Below, piece by piece: positions 1 to 6,863 of a stretch of DNA of 8,357 bases. The translations under genes were made by a program, and so were the position numbers. The notes below the pieces were generated by a model. That model was not told the DNA's origin. It did no database searches and saw nothing but the letters and a program-made list of their open reading frames with translations. The stretch spans positions 1 through 8,357 of the forward strand of contig VFHG01000173.1 in NCBI GenBank assembly GCA_009392075.1, in the 5' to 3' direction. Source of the DNA: SAR202 cluster bacterium (GTDB taxonomy: Bacteria; Chloroflexota; Dehalococcoidia; UBA3495). The stretch's first letter is position 1. Each line of letters starts with the position of its first letter.

Positions 1-28
1 CCTGCCCGACCTGCTGGATCGGTTTTGA
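1..28 (+). CDS. 3' end of an unidentified upstream gene (partial)
   Basis: One frame is open from the window edge and ends at a TGA at 26-28, giving a C-terminal tail LPDLLDRF. The TGA overlaps the TTG start of cbiB as TTGA, the usual geometry of translationally coupled operon genes. That overlap is the main reason to think this is a real gene end and not chance. The context would suit another cobalamin gene, such as a cobyric acid synthase or a salvage enzyme, but eight residues cannot identify it. Confidence 0.4.
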
Positions 29-978
29 TCTTCTCCGGCACCGATGACTTGGCGGTCCTGGTTTTGGCCGTGCTGATTGACCTGGTGCTGGGTGAGCCTC
101 CTACCCGCTTCCACCCAACGGTCTGGATGGGACGGCATATCTCCTTCGTTGAGAAGTGGTTGCCCAAAAAGAACTTGCTTGGCCTGCTGGCTGGGCTCTC
201 CATCGCGATCACGCTGCCTGCCATTTGGGGCACGGAGGCCTATTTCCTGTCTCTCTGGCTACAGGATGTAAACTCACTCGCCTACATCCTGGTAGGCTCT
301 GTCCTATTGAAGACCACATTTTCGGTGCGGCTGCTCCACCGGGAGGCCGCCTTGGTCCGAGGCCATTTGGACCAGGGGGATATGGAGCAAGTGCGAGCCC
401 GGATGCCGTCGTTGGTCAGCCGTGACCCGTCAGAACTGACCGCCGAGCAGGCCACCGCGGCCACCGTTGAATCGGTATCGGAGAACATCAACGACAGCTT
501 CTTGGCGCCCTGGCTGTTCTTCGCCCTATTCGGGCTGCCAGGAGCCTTCGCCTACCGCATGATCAACACGCTGGACAGTATGATAGGCTACCGGGGAGTC
601 TACGAGCACTTGGGCAAAGCTTCCGCCCGGCTGGACGACTTGGTGAACCTGATTCCGGCACGGCTGGCTGGATTGTTGCTGGTGGCCGCCAGCGGTATTC
701 TGCCAGGCCAGCGGATAGCCGGAGCTTGGCGCATCATGTGGCAGCACCACAGCCGGACCCAAAGTCCCAACGCCGGCTGGACCATGAGCGGTATGGCCGG
801 GGCCTTGGGAGTGCAACTTCAAAAGGTAGCCCCCGACGTCGGCTACACCCTGGGCGAACCCAATCGGCCGATAGAGCCCAAGGACATCACCCGAGCCGTC
901 CAGTCCATGTACCTTGTGGCCCTCTCCGGCCTGGCCATAGCGCTAGCCGTAGCCTACGCTCGTGGAAGCATCTTCTAA
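25..978 (+). CDS. cbiB: Adenosylcobinamide-phosphate synthase CbiB
   Basis: CbiB (called CobD in Pseudomonas nomenclature) is a membrane enzyme that joins aminopropanol or its phosphate to the propionate of adenosylcobyric acid, giving adenosylcobinamide (phosphate) in B12 synthesis. The 317-residue length is normal for the family. The N-terminal hydrophobic segment runs into GEPPTRFHPTVWMG (residues 23-36), the family's first signature. The central signature covers residues 131-190: VSRDPSEL, then VESVSENINDSFLAPW, then PGAFAYRMINTLDSMIGYRG. SPNAGW (247-252) and MAGALGVQL (257-265) follow. Hydrophobic stretches near 8-22, 51-68, 84-96, 155-176, 212-226 and 296-311 fit a polytopic membrane protein. 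The TTG start overlaps the preceding stop as TTGA. It places the first signature at the usual distance from the N terminus, although a start upstream of the window cannot be excluded. The next gene supplies its substrate, which supports the call. Confidence 0.95.
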   Translation: MIFSGTDDLAVLVLAVLIDLVLGEPPTRFHPTVWMGRHISFVEKWLPKKNLLGLLAGLSIAITLPAIWGTEAYFLSLWLQDVNSLAYILVGSVLLKTTFSVRLLHREAALVRGHLDQGDMEQVRARMPSLVSRDPSELTAEQATAATVESVSENINDSFLAPWLFFALFGLPGAFAYRMINTLDSMIGYRGVYEHLGKASARLDDLVNLIPARLAGLLLVAASGILPGQRIAGAWRIMWQHHSRTQSPNAGWTMSGMAGALGVQLQKVAPDVGYTLGEPNRPIEPKDITRAVQSMYLVALSGLAIALAVAYARGSIF

Positions 979-994
979 AGGCCAATCCGATTCA

Positions 995-2113
995 ATGCCA
1001 AACCAACCACAAGAAAACCCGGCGAACAGGCGCCCGGTGCACGGGAATATCAATCCCTCTGAGTTGCGCGTGCTTGGCCTGCGACGGGAAGACTTGCTTG
1101 ATTTCAGCGCTAGCATCAGCCCCATCGGTCCGCCCGAAGGGGCCTGGGACGCCATGCGGAGCGTTGACTTGAGCGCTTATCCCGATCCGGAGTGCCTGGA
1201 GCTGCGCGAGGCCATTTGCCGCCATCTCTCCACACCGGCGCGAGATTTACCGATGGACCGGGTGTTGGTCGGCAACGGCTCCACGGAGATATTCCACCTC
1301 CTAACCCGCGTTTACCTGTTGGCTGATGGCGCCGCGCTTTTGTTGACGCCAACCTATGGTGAATATGACGGCGCTTGCCGCCTGGCCGGGGCCGAGATAC
1401 TGAACTTGGAAGCCAATTTGACAGGAGATTTCCGGTGGGACATCGGCGCCGCCACCGATCTCATCAAAACCAAGAAGCCGGAACTGATCATCGTCTGCAA
1501 CCCCAATAATCCAACCGGCGTGTACCTGGACCGCCAGGAAATCGAAGACCTGGCCGGTGCCGCCCGAGATTTCGGTAGCCTGCTGGTGGTAGACGAAGCC
1601 TACTTGTCCTTCGTTGAAAACGCCTGGGACTCGCTGGAGTTGCTGGACCGGCCCGAGATAATGTTGGTGCGGTCCATGACCAAGGACTATGCCCAGACCG
1701 CCCTCCGGTTGGGATATGCTCTGGCCTCCAAGGAAGTGGTCTCTCGGTTGCGGCAATTCCAACCCGATTGGAGCGTCAACGGTCTGGCCCAAAAGGCCGG
1801 TGTATCCGCATTAGAAGACGTCGGATATCTGCCAAAGGCCCGAAAAGCCGTCTTCAGCGCAAAGAGTTATCTGTCCGAAGAACTTAAAGCCCTCGGGCTG
1901 GACGTCCCGCCATCCGAAGCCAATTTCATCCTGATAAAGGTCGGCGACGCCCCCAAGTGGCGGTCGGCGCTACTCTCCAAAGGTATCGTGGTACGGGATT
2001 GCACTTCCTTCGGCCTGCCCGAGTACATCCGCGTAGGGATACGGCCCATCGCAGATTGCCAAAGGCTGGCTGCGGCCGTAGCTGAGGTCGCCCGAGCTGC
2101 TCTTGCTGATTGA
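995..2113 (+). CDS. cobD: L-threonine-O-3-phosphate decarboxylase (CobD/CobC type, PLP-dependent)
   Basis: This is a fold-type I PLP enzyme of the histidinol-phosphate aminotransferase family. It most likely decarboxylates threonine phosphate to (R)-1-amino-2-propanol phosphate, the arm that CbiB attaches. Numbered from the upstream GTG at 962, the signatures are NPNNPTG (180-186), DEAY with the PLP-binding Asp211, and SMTKDY with Schiff-base Lys241 followed by ALRLGY. RVGIRP near the C terminus holds the carboxylate-binding Arg. The N-terminal VHGNI and FSASISPIGPP are typical of CobD and unlike the N terminus of HisC. I prefer ATG at 995 (372 aa). AAAGG lies 13 nt upstream, the gene then follows cbiB after a 16-nt gap, and the VHGN motif falls near the N terminus as in relatives. 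GTG 962 (383 aa, overlapping cbiB by 17 nt) has no Shine-Dalgarno sequence. HisC remains a less likely alternative. Confidence 0.9.
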   Translation: MPNQPQENPANRRPVHGNINPSELRVLGLRREDLLDFSASISPIGPPEGAWDAMRSVDLSAYPDPECLELREAICRHLSTPARDLPMDRVLVGNGSTEIFHLLTRVYLLADGAALLLTPTYGEYDGACRLAGAEILNLEANLTGDFRWDIGAATDLIKTKKPELIIVCNPNNPTGVYLDRQEIEDLAGAARDFGSLLVVDEAYLSFVENAWDSLELLDRPEIMLVRSMTKDYAQTALRLGYALASKEVVSRLRQFQPDWSVNGLAQKAGVSALEDVGYLPKARKAVFSAKSYLSEELKALGLDVPPSEANFILIKVGDAPKWRSALLSKGIVVRDCTSFGLPEYIRVGIRPIADCQRLAAAVAEVARAALAD

Positions 2114-2164
2114 TGGCCGGGCCATTAGAATCAAAACCAGCCATCCGGCCCATACCGGGCCATT
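2113..2164 (+). repeat. GC-rich direct/inverted repeats after the cobD stop
   Basis: The 10-mer CCGGGCCATT occurs at 2117-2126 and again at 2155-2164. The first copy sits within a near-palindrome, ATGGCC-G-GGCCAT (2113-2125), that begins on the last base of the cobD stop codon. ATGGCCGG (2113-2120) can also pair with CCGGCCCAT (2145-2153) with a one-base bulge, and GGCCC/GGGCC (2147-2151 and 2157-2161) can form a small hairpin. No T-run follows, so it is not a standard intrinsic terminator. It could be an mRNA 3'-end stabiliser, a weak attenuator, or chance in GC-rich DNA. Confidence 0.4.
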
Positions 2165-2190
2165 CGATATAACGATTGGAGTCTGCTGTC

Positions 2191-2805
2191 ATGACGACTA
2201 CACGAACGACCACCACCGGGCAAACCGTAGGCGATAGTCAGTACAACGATGCCTATGGCGCTCCCTCCGACCGCGCAGTAGCCAAGCTCAAGACACATCT
2301 GACTCCTTACGTTCAAGAGTTCATCCAGAACGCGCCCTTCGCCATCATGGCCACCACTGGAGAGGATGGCCGTTGCGACGCCTCCCCCAAAGGTGGCAAA
2401 CCCGGTTTCGTTAAAGTGTTGGATGAGAAACACATTCTTTTTCCGGATGTGGCCGGCAACCGGCTCTTCCAGTCTTACCAGAATATCGAGACCAATCCCT
2501 ACATCGGCCTGATATTTTTCATACCGGGAATGAATGACACCGTCCGGGTCAACGGAAAGGTCACCGTCGTCACCAAAGAAGAACTGGAACTCCAGAATAT
2601 AGAACTGTCTCTTTATGAGACCGACGACAATTCCAAACACCTTCAGGGGATGCTAATCGAAGTCGAAGAGGCCTACGGTCACTGTCCCCGGGCGCTGAAT
2701 TTCTCCCACCTCTGGGACCCGGAAGAGATCGCCAAGAATAAGGCCAATGCTCCCATCGGGGCGCGAACGGATGAGAACTACTACCAGCACGAAGAAGGTA
2801 AATAA
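2191..2805 (+). CDS. PPOX-fold probable FMN-dependent enzyme (DR_2398/MSMEG_1061 type)
   Basis: The protein belongs to the pyridoxamine 5'-phosphate oxidase-like split-barrel superfamily, whose members bind FMN, F420 or haem as dimers. Its substrate is unknown. Family landmarks, numbered from ATG 2191 (204 aa), are FAIMATTGEDGRCDASPKGG (50-69), PGFVKVLDEKHILFPD (71-86) with the following GNRLFQSYQNI, and NPYIGLIFFIPG (102-113). NDTVRVNGKVTV (115-126) follows, and HCPRALNFSHLWDPEE (164-179) is near the end. The C-terminal CP(K/R)AL...LWDP block separates this subgroup from true PdxH, so a role in vitamin B6 synthesis should not be assumed. ATG 2191 is chosen because GGAG lies 9 nt upstream; an in-frame TTG at 2176 overlaps that ribosome-binding site. 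The N terminus is threonine-rich. The gene lies 77 bp beyond cobD and ends before a strong terminator, so it may be the last gene of the cobalamin transcript or have its own promoter. Confidence 0.85.
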   Translation: MTTTRTTTTGQTVGDSQYNDAYGAPSDRAVAKLKTHLTPYVQEFIQNAPFAIMATTGEDGRCDASPKGGKPGFVKVLDEKHILFPDVAGNRLFQSYQNIETNPYIGLIFFIPGMNDTVRVNGKVTVVTKEELELQNIELSLYETDDNSKHLQGMLIEVEEAYGHCPRALNFSHLWDPEEIAKNKANAPIGARTDENYYQHEEGK

Positions 2806-2810
2806 AGCAG

Positions 2811-2841
2811 TCAGTATTTGGTAGTCAGCAATCAGCATTTG
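2811..2841 (+). repeat. Imperfect tandem repeat TCAGYATTTG
   Basis: TCAGTATTTG and TCAGCATTTG start about 21 bp apart, with AGTCAGCA between them, in the 36-bp stretch between the PPOX stop codon and the terminator stem. This looks like a short degenerate TCAGCA-type repeat. It is not coding and I can assign no function to it. Confidence 0.4.
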
Positions 2842-2876
2842 ACAGGTCCCGGACATCGTCCGGGGCCTGTTTTTTT
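2842..2876 (+). terminator. Intrinsic terminator after the PPOX gene
   Basis: ACAGGTCCCGGAC (2842-2854) pairs with GTCCGGGGCCTGT (2858-2870) across an ATC loop. This makes a 13-bp stem with one G-T wobble, followed at once by seven T's (2870-2876). This is a textbook rho-independent terminator on the + strand. It closes the cobalamin/PPOX transcript and isolates it from the M16 gene. Confidence 0.93.
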
Positions 2877-2923
2877 GCGTTTGGGACCACTGAATCGCTG
2901 GAAAACCTGAAGACCGATTTTGG

Positions 2924-2952
2924 TTTACAACAGCGTTGGGCCACCGTAAGAT
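2924..2952 (+). promoter_or_regulatory. Candidate sigma70-like promoter for the M16 peptidase gene
   Basis: TTTACA (2924-2929, 5/6 to TTGACA) and TAAGAT (2947-2952, 4/6 to TATAAT, keeping the key T, A and final T) are separated by exactly 17 bp. They lie between the upstream terminator and the M16 start codon. Transcription would start near 2959, leaving a leader of about 35 nt that contains the ribosome-binding site AAGGA at 2980-2984. The assignment rests on consensus matching only. Confidence 0.55.
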
Positions 2953-2993
2953 GGGTTGAATAACCTACCCGAATCACCCAAGGATTTCTTCAT

Positions 2994-5645
2994 ATGGTAA
3001 CCATCTCCTTTGAGAAACACACGCTGTCCAATGGACTGGACGTGATACTCCACGAGGACCACAACATACCTGTAGTAGCCGTAAATGTCTGGTACCACGT
3101 GGGTTCCAAAGATGAGGAGATCGGCCGGACTGGGTTCGCCCATCTGTTTGAACATGTGATGTTCGAAGGATCCAAACATCACAACAGCAGCCACTTCGAT
3201 CCGCTACAAAAAGCGGGCGCCAATCTCAACGGATCAACCACGCCGGATCGCACCAATTACTGGGAAGATGTCCCCACCAACTACCTGGACCTAGCCCTTT
3301 GGTTGGAATCCGACCGCATGGGATTTCTGCTCGACGCACTAGACCAACAACGCCTTGATATCCAGCGGGACGTGGTCAAGAACGAGCGCCGCCAGTCCTA
3401 TGAGAATCGCCCCTATGGCATGGCACATTGGCATTTGCAAGAAGCCCTGTACCCAATGCCCCATCCCTATCATTGGATGACCATCGGCTCCCAAGAAGAC
3501 TTGGACGCCGCAGACCTGGACGACATCAAGAACTTCTTCAAGCGGTTCTATACCCCTTCCAACGCCAGCCTGGCCATCGCCGGTGACATCGACATGGGAC
3601 AGGCCTTGGAGATGGTCAACCATTACTTCGGCGACCTGCCGCCGGGCGAGGCCGTGCCGCGCAAGGGACGGCATGACTCATCTCTTAGAGGCCGCATCGA
3701 ATTGGAGATGCGGGATAGCGTGACCCTGCCAAGGACCTATATCGCCTGGCCGACACCCCCCGAGGGAGACATTGACGATGCGCCGCTGGAGATTTATCAG
3801 GCCATCATGTCCGACGGGCTGACCTCCCGGTTGCACAAGTCCTTAGTCTACGAGAAGCAGATCGCCCAGAGCGCCAACATGCGCTACCATTCGTCAGAGA
3901 TCGCCGGGCAGTGCATCCTATCCGTGACCGCAGCCGAAGGACATGAACTCGACGAGGTAGAAGCCGCCGCCGACGCCGAGATGGCGAGGCTGCTTCGGGA
4001 ACCGCCCACGGATGAGGAGATCACCCGCGTTAAGAATCGCATCGAGGCCAGCCATTTCCGCCAGTTGGCCCGCATCGGTGGGTTCGGCGGCCGGGCCGAC
4101 CAGCTTAACCACTACAGCGTTTTTTCAGCCGACCCCGACCTGATCAACACCAGCTTGGGCAAATACATGTCGGTGACCCGCGAAGATGTGATGCGGGTGG
4201 CCGAGAGCGTTCTGGGTGAGAATCAAGTCCGGCTTCGGGTTTTGCCGGAACCGACGCTATCGCCGGCCACCGTGACCATCGACCGGACTGTCATGCCACC
4301 GCCGAAGAGCGAGCCGGTCTTTAATCCGCCCACTCCGACCCGCACCAAGCTCTCCAACGGAATGGGTATCTCAGTGATCGAACAGCGCGGCATGCCCATA
4401 GTGGCTTTCGGCGTGCTGATGGATGCCGGCGCCTCCCGGGATCCTGAGAACCTGCCCGGCCTGGCCGGGTTTACTGCCCAGATGCTGCCGGAAGGGACAA
4501 CTACCAAGACCAGCCAGGAGATCGCCCAAGCTTTTGAATTCATCGGCTCGCGAATATCCGCAGACGGACGGCGGGAGTACACACTGCTTTCGGCAGAGAC
4601 CCTTACCAAGCACTGGCCCACCGCCCTGGAACTCACCGCCGACCTGGTGTTGAACCCCAACTTCCCAGACCATGAGATCGAAAGGGTCCGCAGGGAGCAT
4701 TTGACCGAGCTCCGCCGCGGCAAAGACGAACCCAATGCCGTGGCCGAACAATTGATGGCCGGCCTGGTATTCCAAAGCAGCTCAGGTTATGGGCATCCCC
4801 TTTCTGGCACCGAAAAATCAATCGCGGCTCTGACGCGAGACGACATGGTCAGTCAATTCAGCCGCGACTACACCCCGGCCAACGCCAACTTGATAGTGGT
4901 GGGCGACGTCAGCATCGATGAAGTTGCTAAAAGGGCCGAAGCGGTTTTCGGAAGTTGGAAGGGCGGCCCATCGGCCAACGGGCAGGCAGTGGTGGAGCCA
5001 TCCAACGGCACTGCCACCATCTACCTGGTAGACCGGCCCGGAGCGCCCCAATCGGTCATCCGCGCCCTTAACACCACCATACCCAGGCTTCATCCCGACT
5101 ACCTGGGACTAACCTTGATGAATTACGCCTTCGGCGGTCAATTCTCCGCTAGGCTGAACCAGAACTTGCGTCAGGAGAAAGGCTATAGCTACGGATACCA
5201 GTCCCACGTCCAGTGGTTCCGGGGTCCGTCTCTGATGCTGGCGGGTGGCTCGGTCCAGACCGAGGTCACCAAGGAATCGGTGTTCGAGACGTTGAAGGAG
5301 TACAACGAGGTCCGAGGGTCTCGTCCCATCAGCGAGGAGGAATTGGAGAACGCTAAGGCCAGTGTTCTGAGGAGTTTTCCAGCCAACTTCGAGCGACCGG
5401 GAGCAATCATGGGCCAGGTCCTTCAGATGGTGCAGTTCGGGCTGCCCGACGATTACCTTCAAACGGTGAGAGCCAACGTTGAGGCGGTAACACTGGATGA
5501 CGTACACCGCATCACCCAGGAATTGGTCCGGCCCGACCAGCTCAAGATCCTGGTAGTGGGAGACCGCCAGCAGATAGAGACCGGCCTCCGTGAATTGGAC
5601 CTCCCCACGGTGGTTTTGGATGCGGACGGCGCCGTAACTACCTAG
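2994..5645 (+). CDS. M16 family zinc metallopeptidase, fused catalytic and non-catalytic halves
   Basis: This is a pitrilysin/PqqL-like (M16) peptidase of 883 aa, consisting of two tandem M16 halves that would close around peptide substrates. The N-terminal half (about 1-430) has the inverted zinc motif HLFEH (His50, Glu53, His54). The third ligand, Glu131 in VVKNERR, is exactly 77 residues after His54, the expected spacing. The C-terminal half (about 447-883) repeats the fold, but the equivalent stretch GLAGFTAQM (489-497) has lost the catalytic residues. It keeps the substrate-binding R/Y-type motif RQEKGYSYG (726-734, Arg726 and Tyr731/733). A proline-rich linker near 434-448 joins the halves. 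No signal peptide is visible, so a cytoplasmic enzyme that degrades small peptides is likely, although PqqL-type relatives are often exported. ATG 2994 is well supported by AAGGA 9 nt upstream. The gene is monocistronic between a promoter-like site and a terminator. Confidence 0.93.
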   Translation: MVTISFEKHTLSNGLDVILHEDHNIPVVAVNVWYHVGSKDEEIGRTGFAHLFEHVMFEGSKHHNSSHFDPLQKAGANLNGSTTPDRTNYWEDVPTNYLDLALWLESDRMGFLLDALDQQRLDIQRDVVKNERRQSYENRPYGMAHWHLQEALYPMPHPYHWMTIGSQEDLDAADLDDIKNFFKRFYTPSNASLAIAGDIDMGQALEMVNHYFGDLPPGEAVPRKGRHDSSLRGRIELEMRDSVTLPRTYIAWPTPPEGDIDDAPLEIYQAIMSDGLTSRLHKSLVYEKQIAQSANMRYHSSEIAGQCILSVTAAEGHELDEVEAAADAEMARLLREPPTDEEITRVKNRIEASHFRQLARIGGFGGRADQLNHYSVFSADPDLINTSLGKYMSVTREDVMRVAESVLGENQVRLRVLPEPTLSPATVTIDRTVMPPPKSEPVFNPPTPTRTKLSNGMGISVIEQRGMPIVAFGVLMDAGASRDPENLPGLAGFTAQMLPEGTTTKTSQEIAQAFEFIGSRISADGRREYTLLSAETLTKHWPTALELTADLVLNPNFPDHEIERVRREHLTELRRGKDEPNAVAEQLMAGLVFQSSSGYGHPLSGTEKSIAALTRDDMVSQFSRDYTPANANLIVVGDVSIDEVAKRAEAVFGSWKGGPSANGQAVVEPSNGTATIYLVDRPGAPQSVIRALNTTIPRLHPDYLGLTLMNYAFGGQFSARLNQNLRQEKGYSYGYQSHVQWFRGPSLMLAGGSVQTEVTKESVFETLKEYNEVRGSRPISEEELENAKASVLRSFPANFERPGAIMGQVLQMVQFGLPDDYLQTVRANVEAVTLDDVHRITQELVRPDQLKILVVGDRQQIETGLRELDLPTVVLDADGAVTT

Positions 5646-5664
5646 GCCTGATATCAGCGCGAAC

Positions 5665-5695
5665 AAAAGAACCCGCCGTTTCGGCGGGTTCTTTT
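5665..5695. terminator. Bidirectional intrinsic terminator between the M16 gene and htrA
   Basis: AAAAGAACCCGCCG (5665-5678) pairs perfectly with CGGCGGGTTCTTTT (5682-5695) around a TTT loop. The + strand ends in TTTTT (5692-5696), and the A-run on the left arm gives a U-run on the - strand. It lies 19 nt after the M16 stop and 22 nt before the end of htrA read from the other side. One hairpin can therefore stop both convergent transcripts. Confidence 0.93.
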
Positions 5696-5717
5696 TCAAT
5701 TCACGGAAAACCAGAAA

Positions 5718-6863
5718 TTACTGTTGCGGCCTCTCTCCCAATTCTAAGGCCAGCACCTTCGTGGAGCTTTGGCCATCGACCACCCGAAAGACCTCCACTT
5801 CCACCTCCTGCCCGGCCTTGAATTCTTGCTTTAACAAGCGGGTCAGATCTGAAACAGTTGCGATGTCGTGGCCGTCGATGTTCACCACGATATCACCCGG
5901 ATGTATGCCGGCGCGGTCGGAAGGTCCATCAACCAGCGTGTTCTGGATGATGACACCCTCGCGAATGGGCAAGCCGACCTGCGCTGCCACTTCCGGTGAT
6001 AGATCAGCCAGGAAGACACCCATCCACGCCCAACGGACGTGGCCCAACTCGACCAACTGCAGGGCGACTTGTTGAGCTGTCTCTACGTCTACCGCGAAGC
6101 CGATACCTTCAACGGAAACTCCGCTGCTGCCCCGCAGGACCGCCGTATTGATACCCACCAGGTTACCGTTGAGGTCGATCAACGGGCCGCCGCTGTTGCC
6201 GGGGTTGATCGAAGTATCGGTCTGGATCAGGTCATACAATGTGACTCCCGGCGTGGATTCGATGGACCGTCCCAGGGCCGATACGACTCCGACCGTGACT
6301 GTGGGCCCGCCAGGCAGCGCCAGGGCATTTCCAATAGCGATCACCCAATCTCCAGCACGCAAACTTCCGTTCTCGCGCAGCGGCAGCGAAGGGTAACCGT
6401 CTCCGGGTAGCCTCAAAACCGCTAGATCTGATAGCCGGTCGGCGCCGATGATTTCGGCCTCGACCTGGGTGCCGTCATCTTGGGTCACGGTAATCTCGAC
6501 CCCGCCTTCAATAACATGATTGTTGGTCAGGACCAGACCCGATTCGTCGAAGATAACTCCGGTGCCGCTACCGAACCCGGTGGACTGGCGGCCGAAACGG
6601 TCACGTGAGACGGTCTGGACTACGATCGAGACCACAGCTGGCCTAACCCGCTCCACCGTGTCGGCGATGTTGGGCAACTGCAGCATGGCGACAGCCTCGC
6701 TGCCGCCTTCGGTCGATGATTGAGAAGCCGGTTGCTCTGAAGTCGCTGGCTCAGCGGTGGCTGTTGGGTCACTGGAGCAAGCGACGGCGGCCAATACGGC
6801 GAACACCACCACGGCCAATAGATAGCGTATTTTGATCGCGTGACGCAGAGTCTCAATCGTCAC
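5718..6863 (-). CDS. htrA: HtrA/DegP-type serine protease with one PDZ domain, probable lipoprotein
   Basis: This is an S1C trypsin-like protease for quality control of exported proteins. The 381 residues begin with a signal peptide: a basic n-region (RHAIKIR) and the hydrophobic stretch YLLAVVVFAVLAAVA, ending at Cys29. The -3 residue before that Cys is Ala, not the usual Leu, so lipidation is probable but not certain. A Ser/Thr/Pro/Glu-rich linker (30-57) follows, as in anchored lipoproteins. The protease domain has an intact triad: His116 (TNNHVI), Asp146 (SDLAVL) and Ser224 (NPGNSGGPL). A single PDZ domain spans about 278-372 (REGVIIQN, AGIHPGDIVVNIDG). DegP and DegQ have two PDZ domains, so this is the DegS/short-HtrA layout. 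The GTG start overlaps the rph stop as GTGA, with AGGGG 5 nt upstream, so translation is probably coupled to rph. Activation by stress or substrate is family knowledge, not visible here. Confidence 0.94.
   Translation of the reverse strand: MTIETLRHAIKIRYLLAVVVFAVLAAVACSSDPTATAEPATSEQPASQSSTEGGSEAVAMLQLPNIADTVERVRPAVVSIVVQTVSRDRFGRQSTGFGSGTGVIFDESGLVLTNNHVIEGGVEITVTQDDGTQVEAEIIGADRLSDLAVLRLPGDGYPSLPLRENGSLRAGDWVIAIGNALALPGGPTVTVGVVSALGRSIESTPGVTLYDLIQTDTSINPGNSGGPLIDLNGNLVGINTAVLRGSSGVSVEGIGFAVDVETAQQVALQLVELGHVRWAWMGVFLADLSPEVAAQVGLPIREGVIIQNTLVDGPSDRAGIHPGDIVVNIDGHDIATVSDLTRLLKQEFKAGQEVEVEVFRVVDGQSSTKVLALELGERPQQ

Noticed and set aside
995..2113. Histidinol-phosphate aminotransferase (HisC) for the PLP enzyme
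   Set aside because: The fold is shared, but the N-terminal VHGN and FSASISPIGPP motifs and the position directly after cbiB fit threonine-phosphate decarboxylase better.
2168..2173. TATAAC as a -10 box for the PPOX gene
   Set aside because: It would start transcription within the Shine-Dalgarno sequence, about 11 nt before the ATG, and there is no -35 match 16-18 bp upstream.
2191..2805. True PdxH (pyridoxamine 5'-phosphate oxidase)
   Set aside because: The C-terminal CPRAL...LWDP block and overall layout are those of the DR_2398-type subgroup, and I do not see the PdxH C-terminal dimerisation domain.
5109..5699. 196-aa open frame on the - strand inside the M16 gene
   Set aside because: It is antisense to a clearly conserved M16 C-terminal half and runs through the shared terminator. 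The protein has no recognisable motif, so it is a shadow of codon bias.
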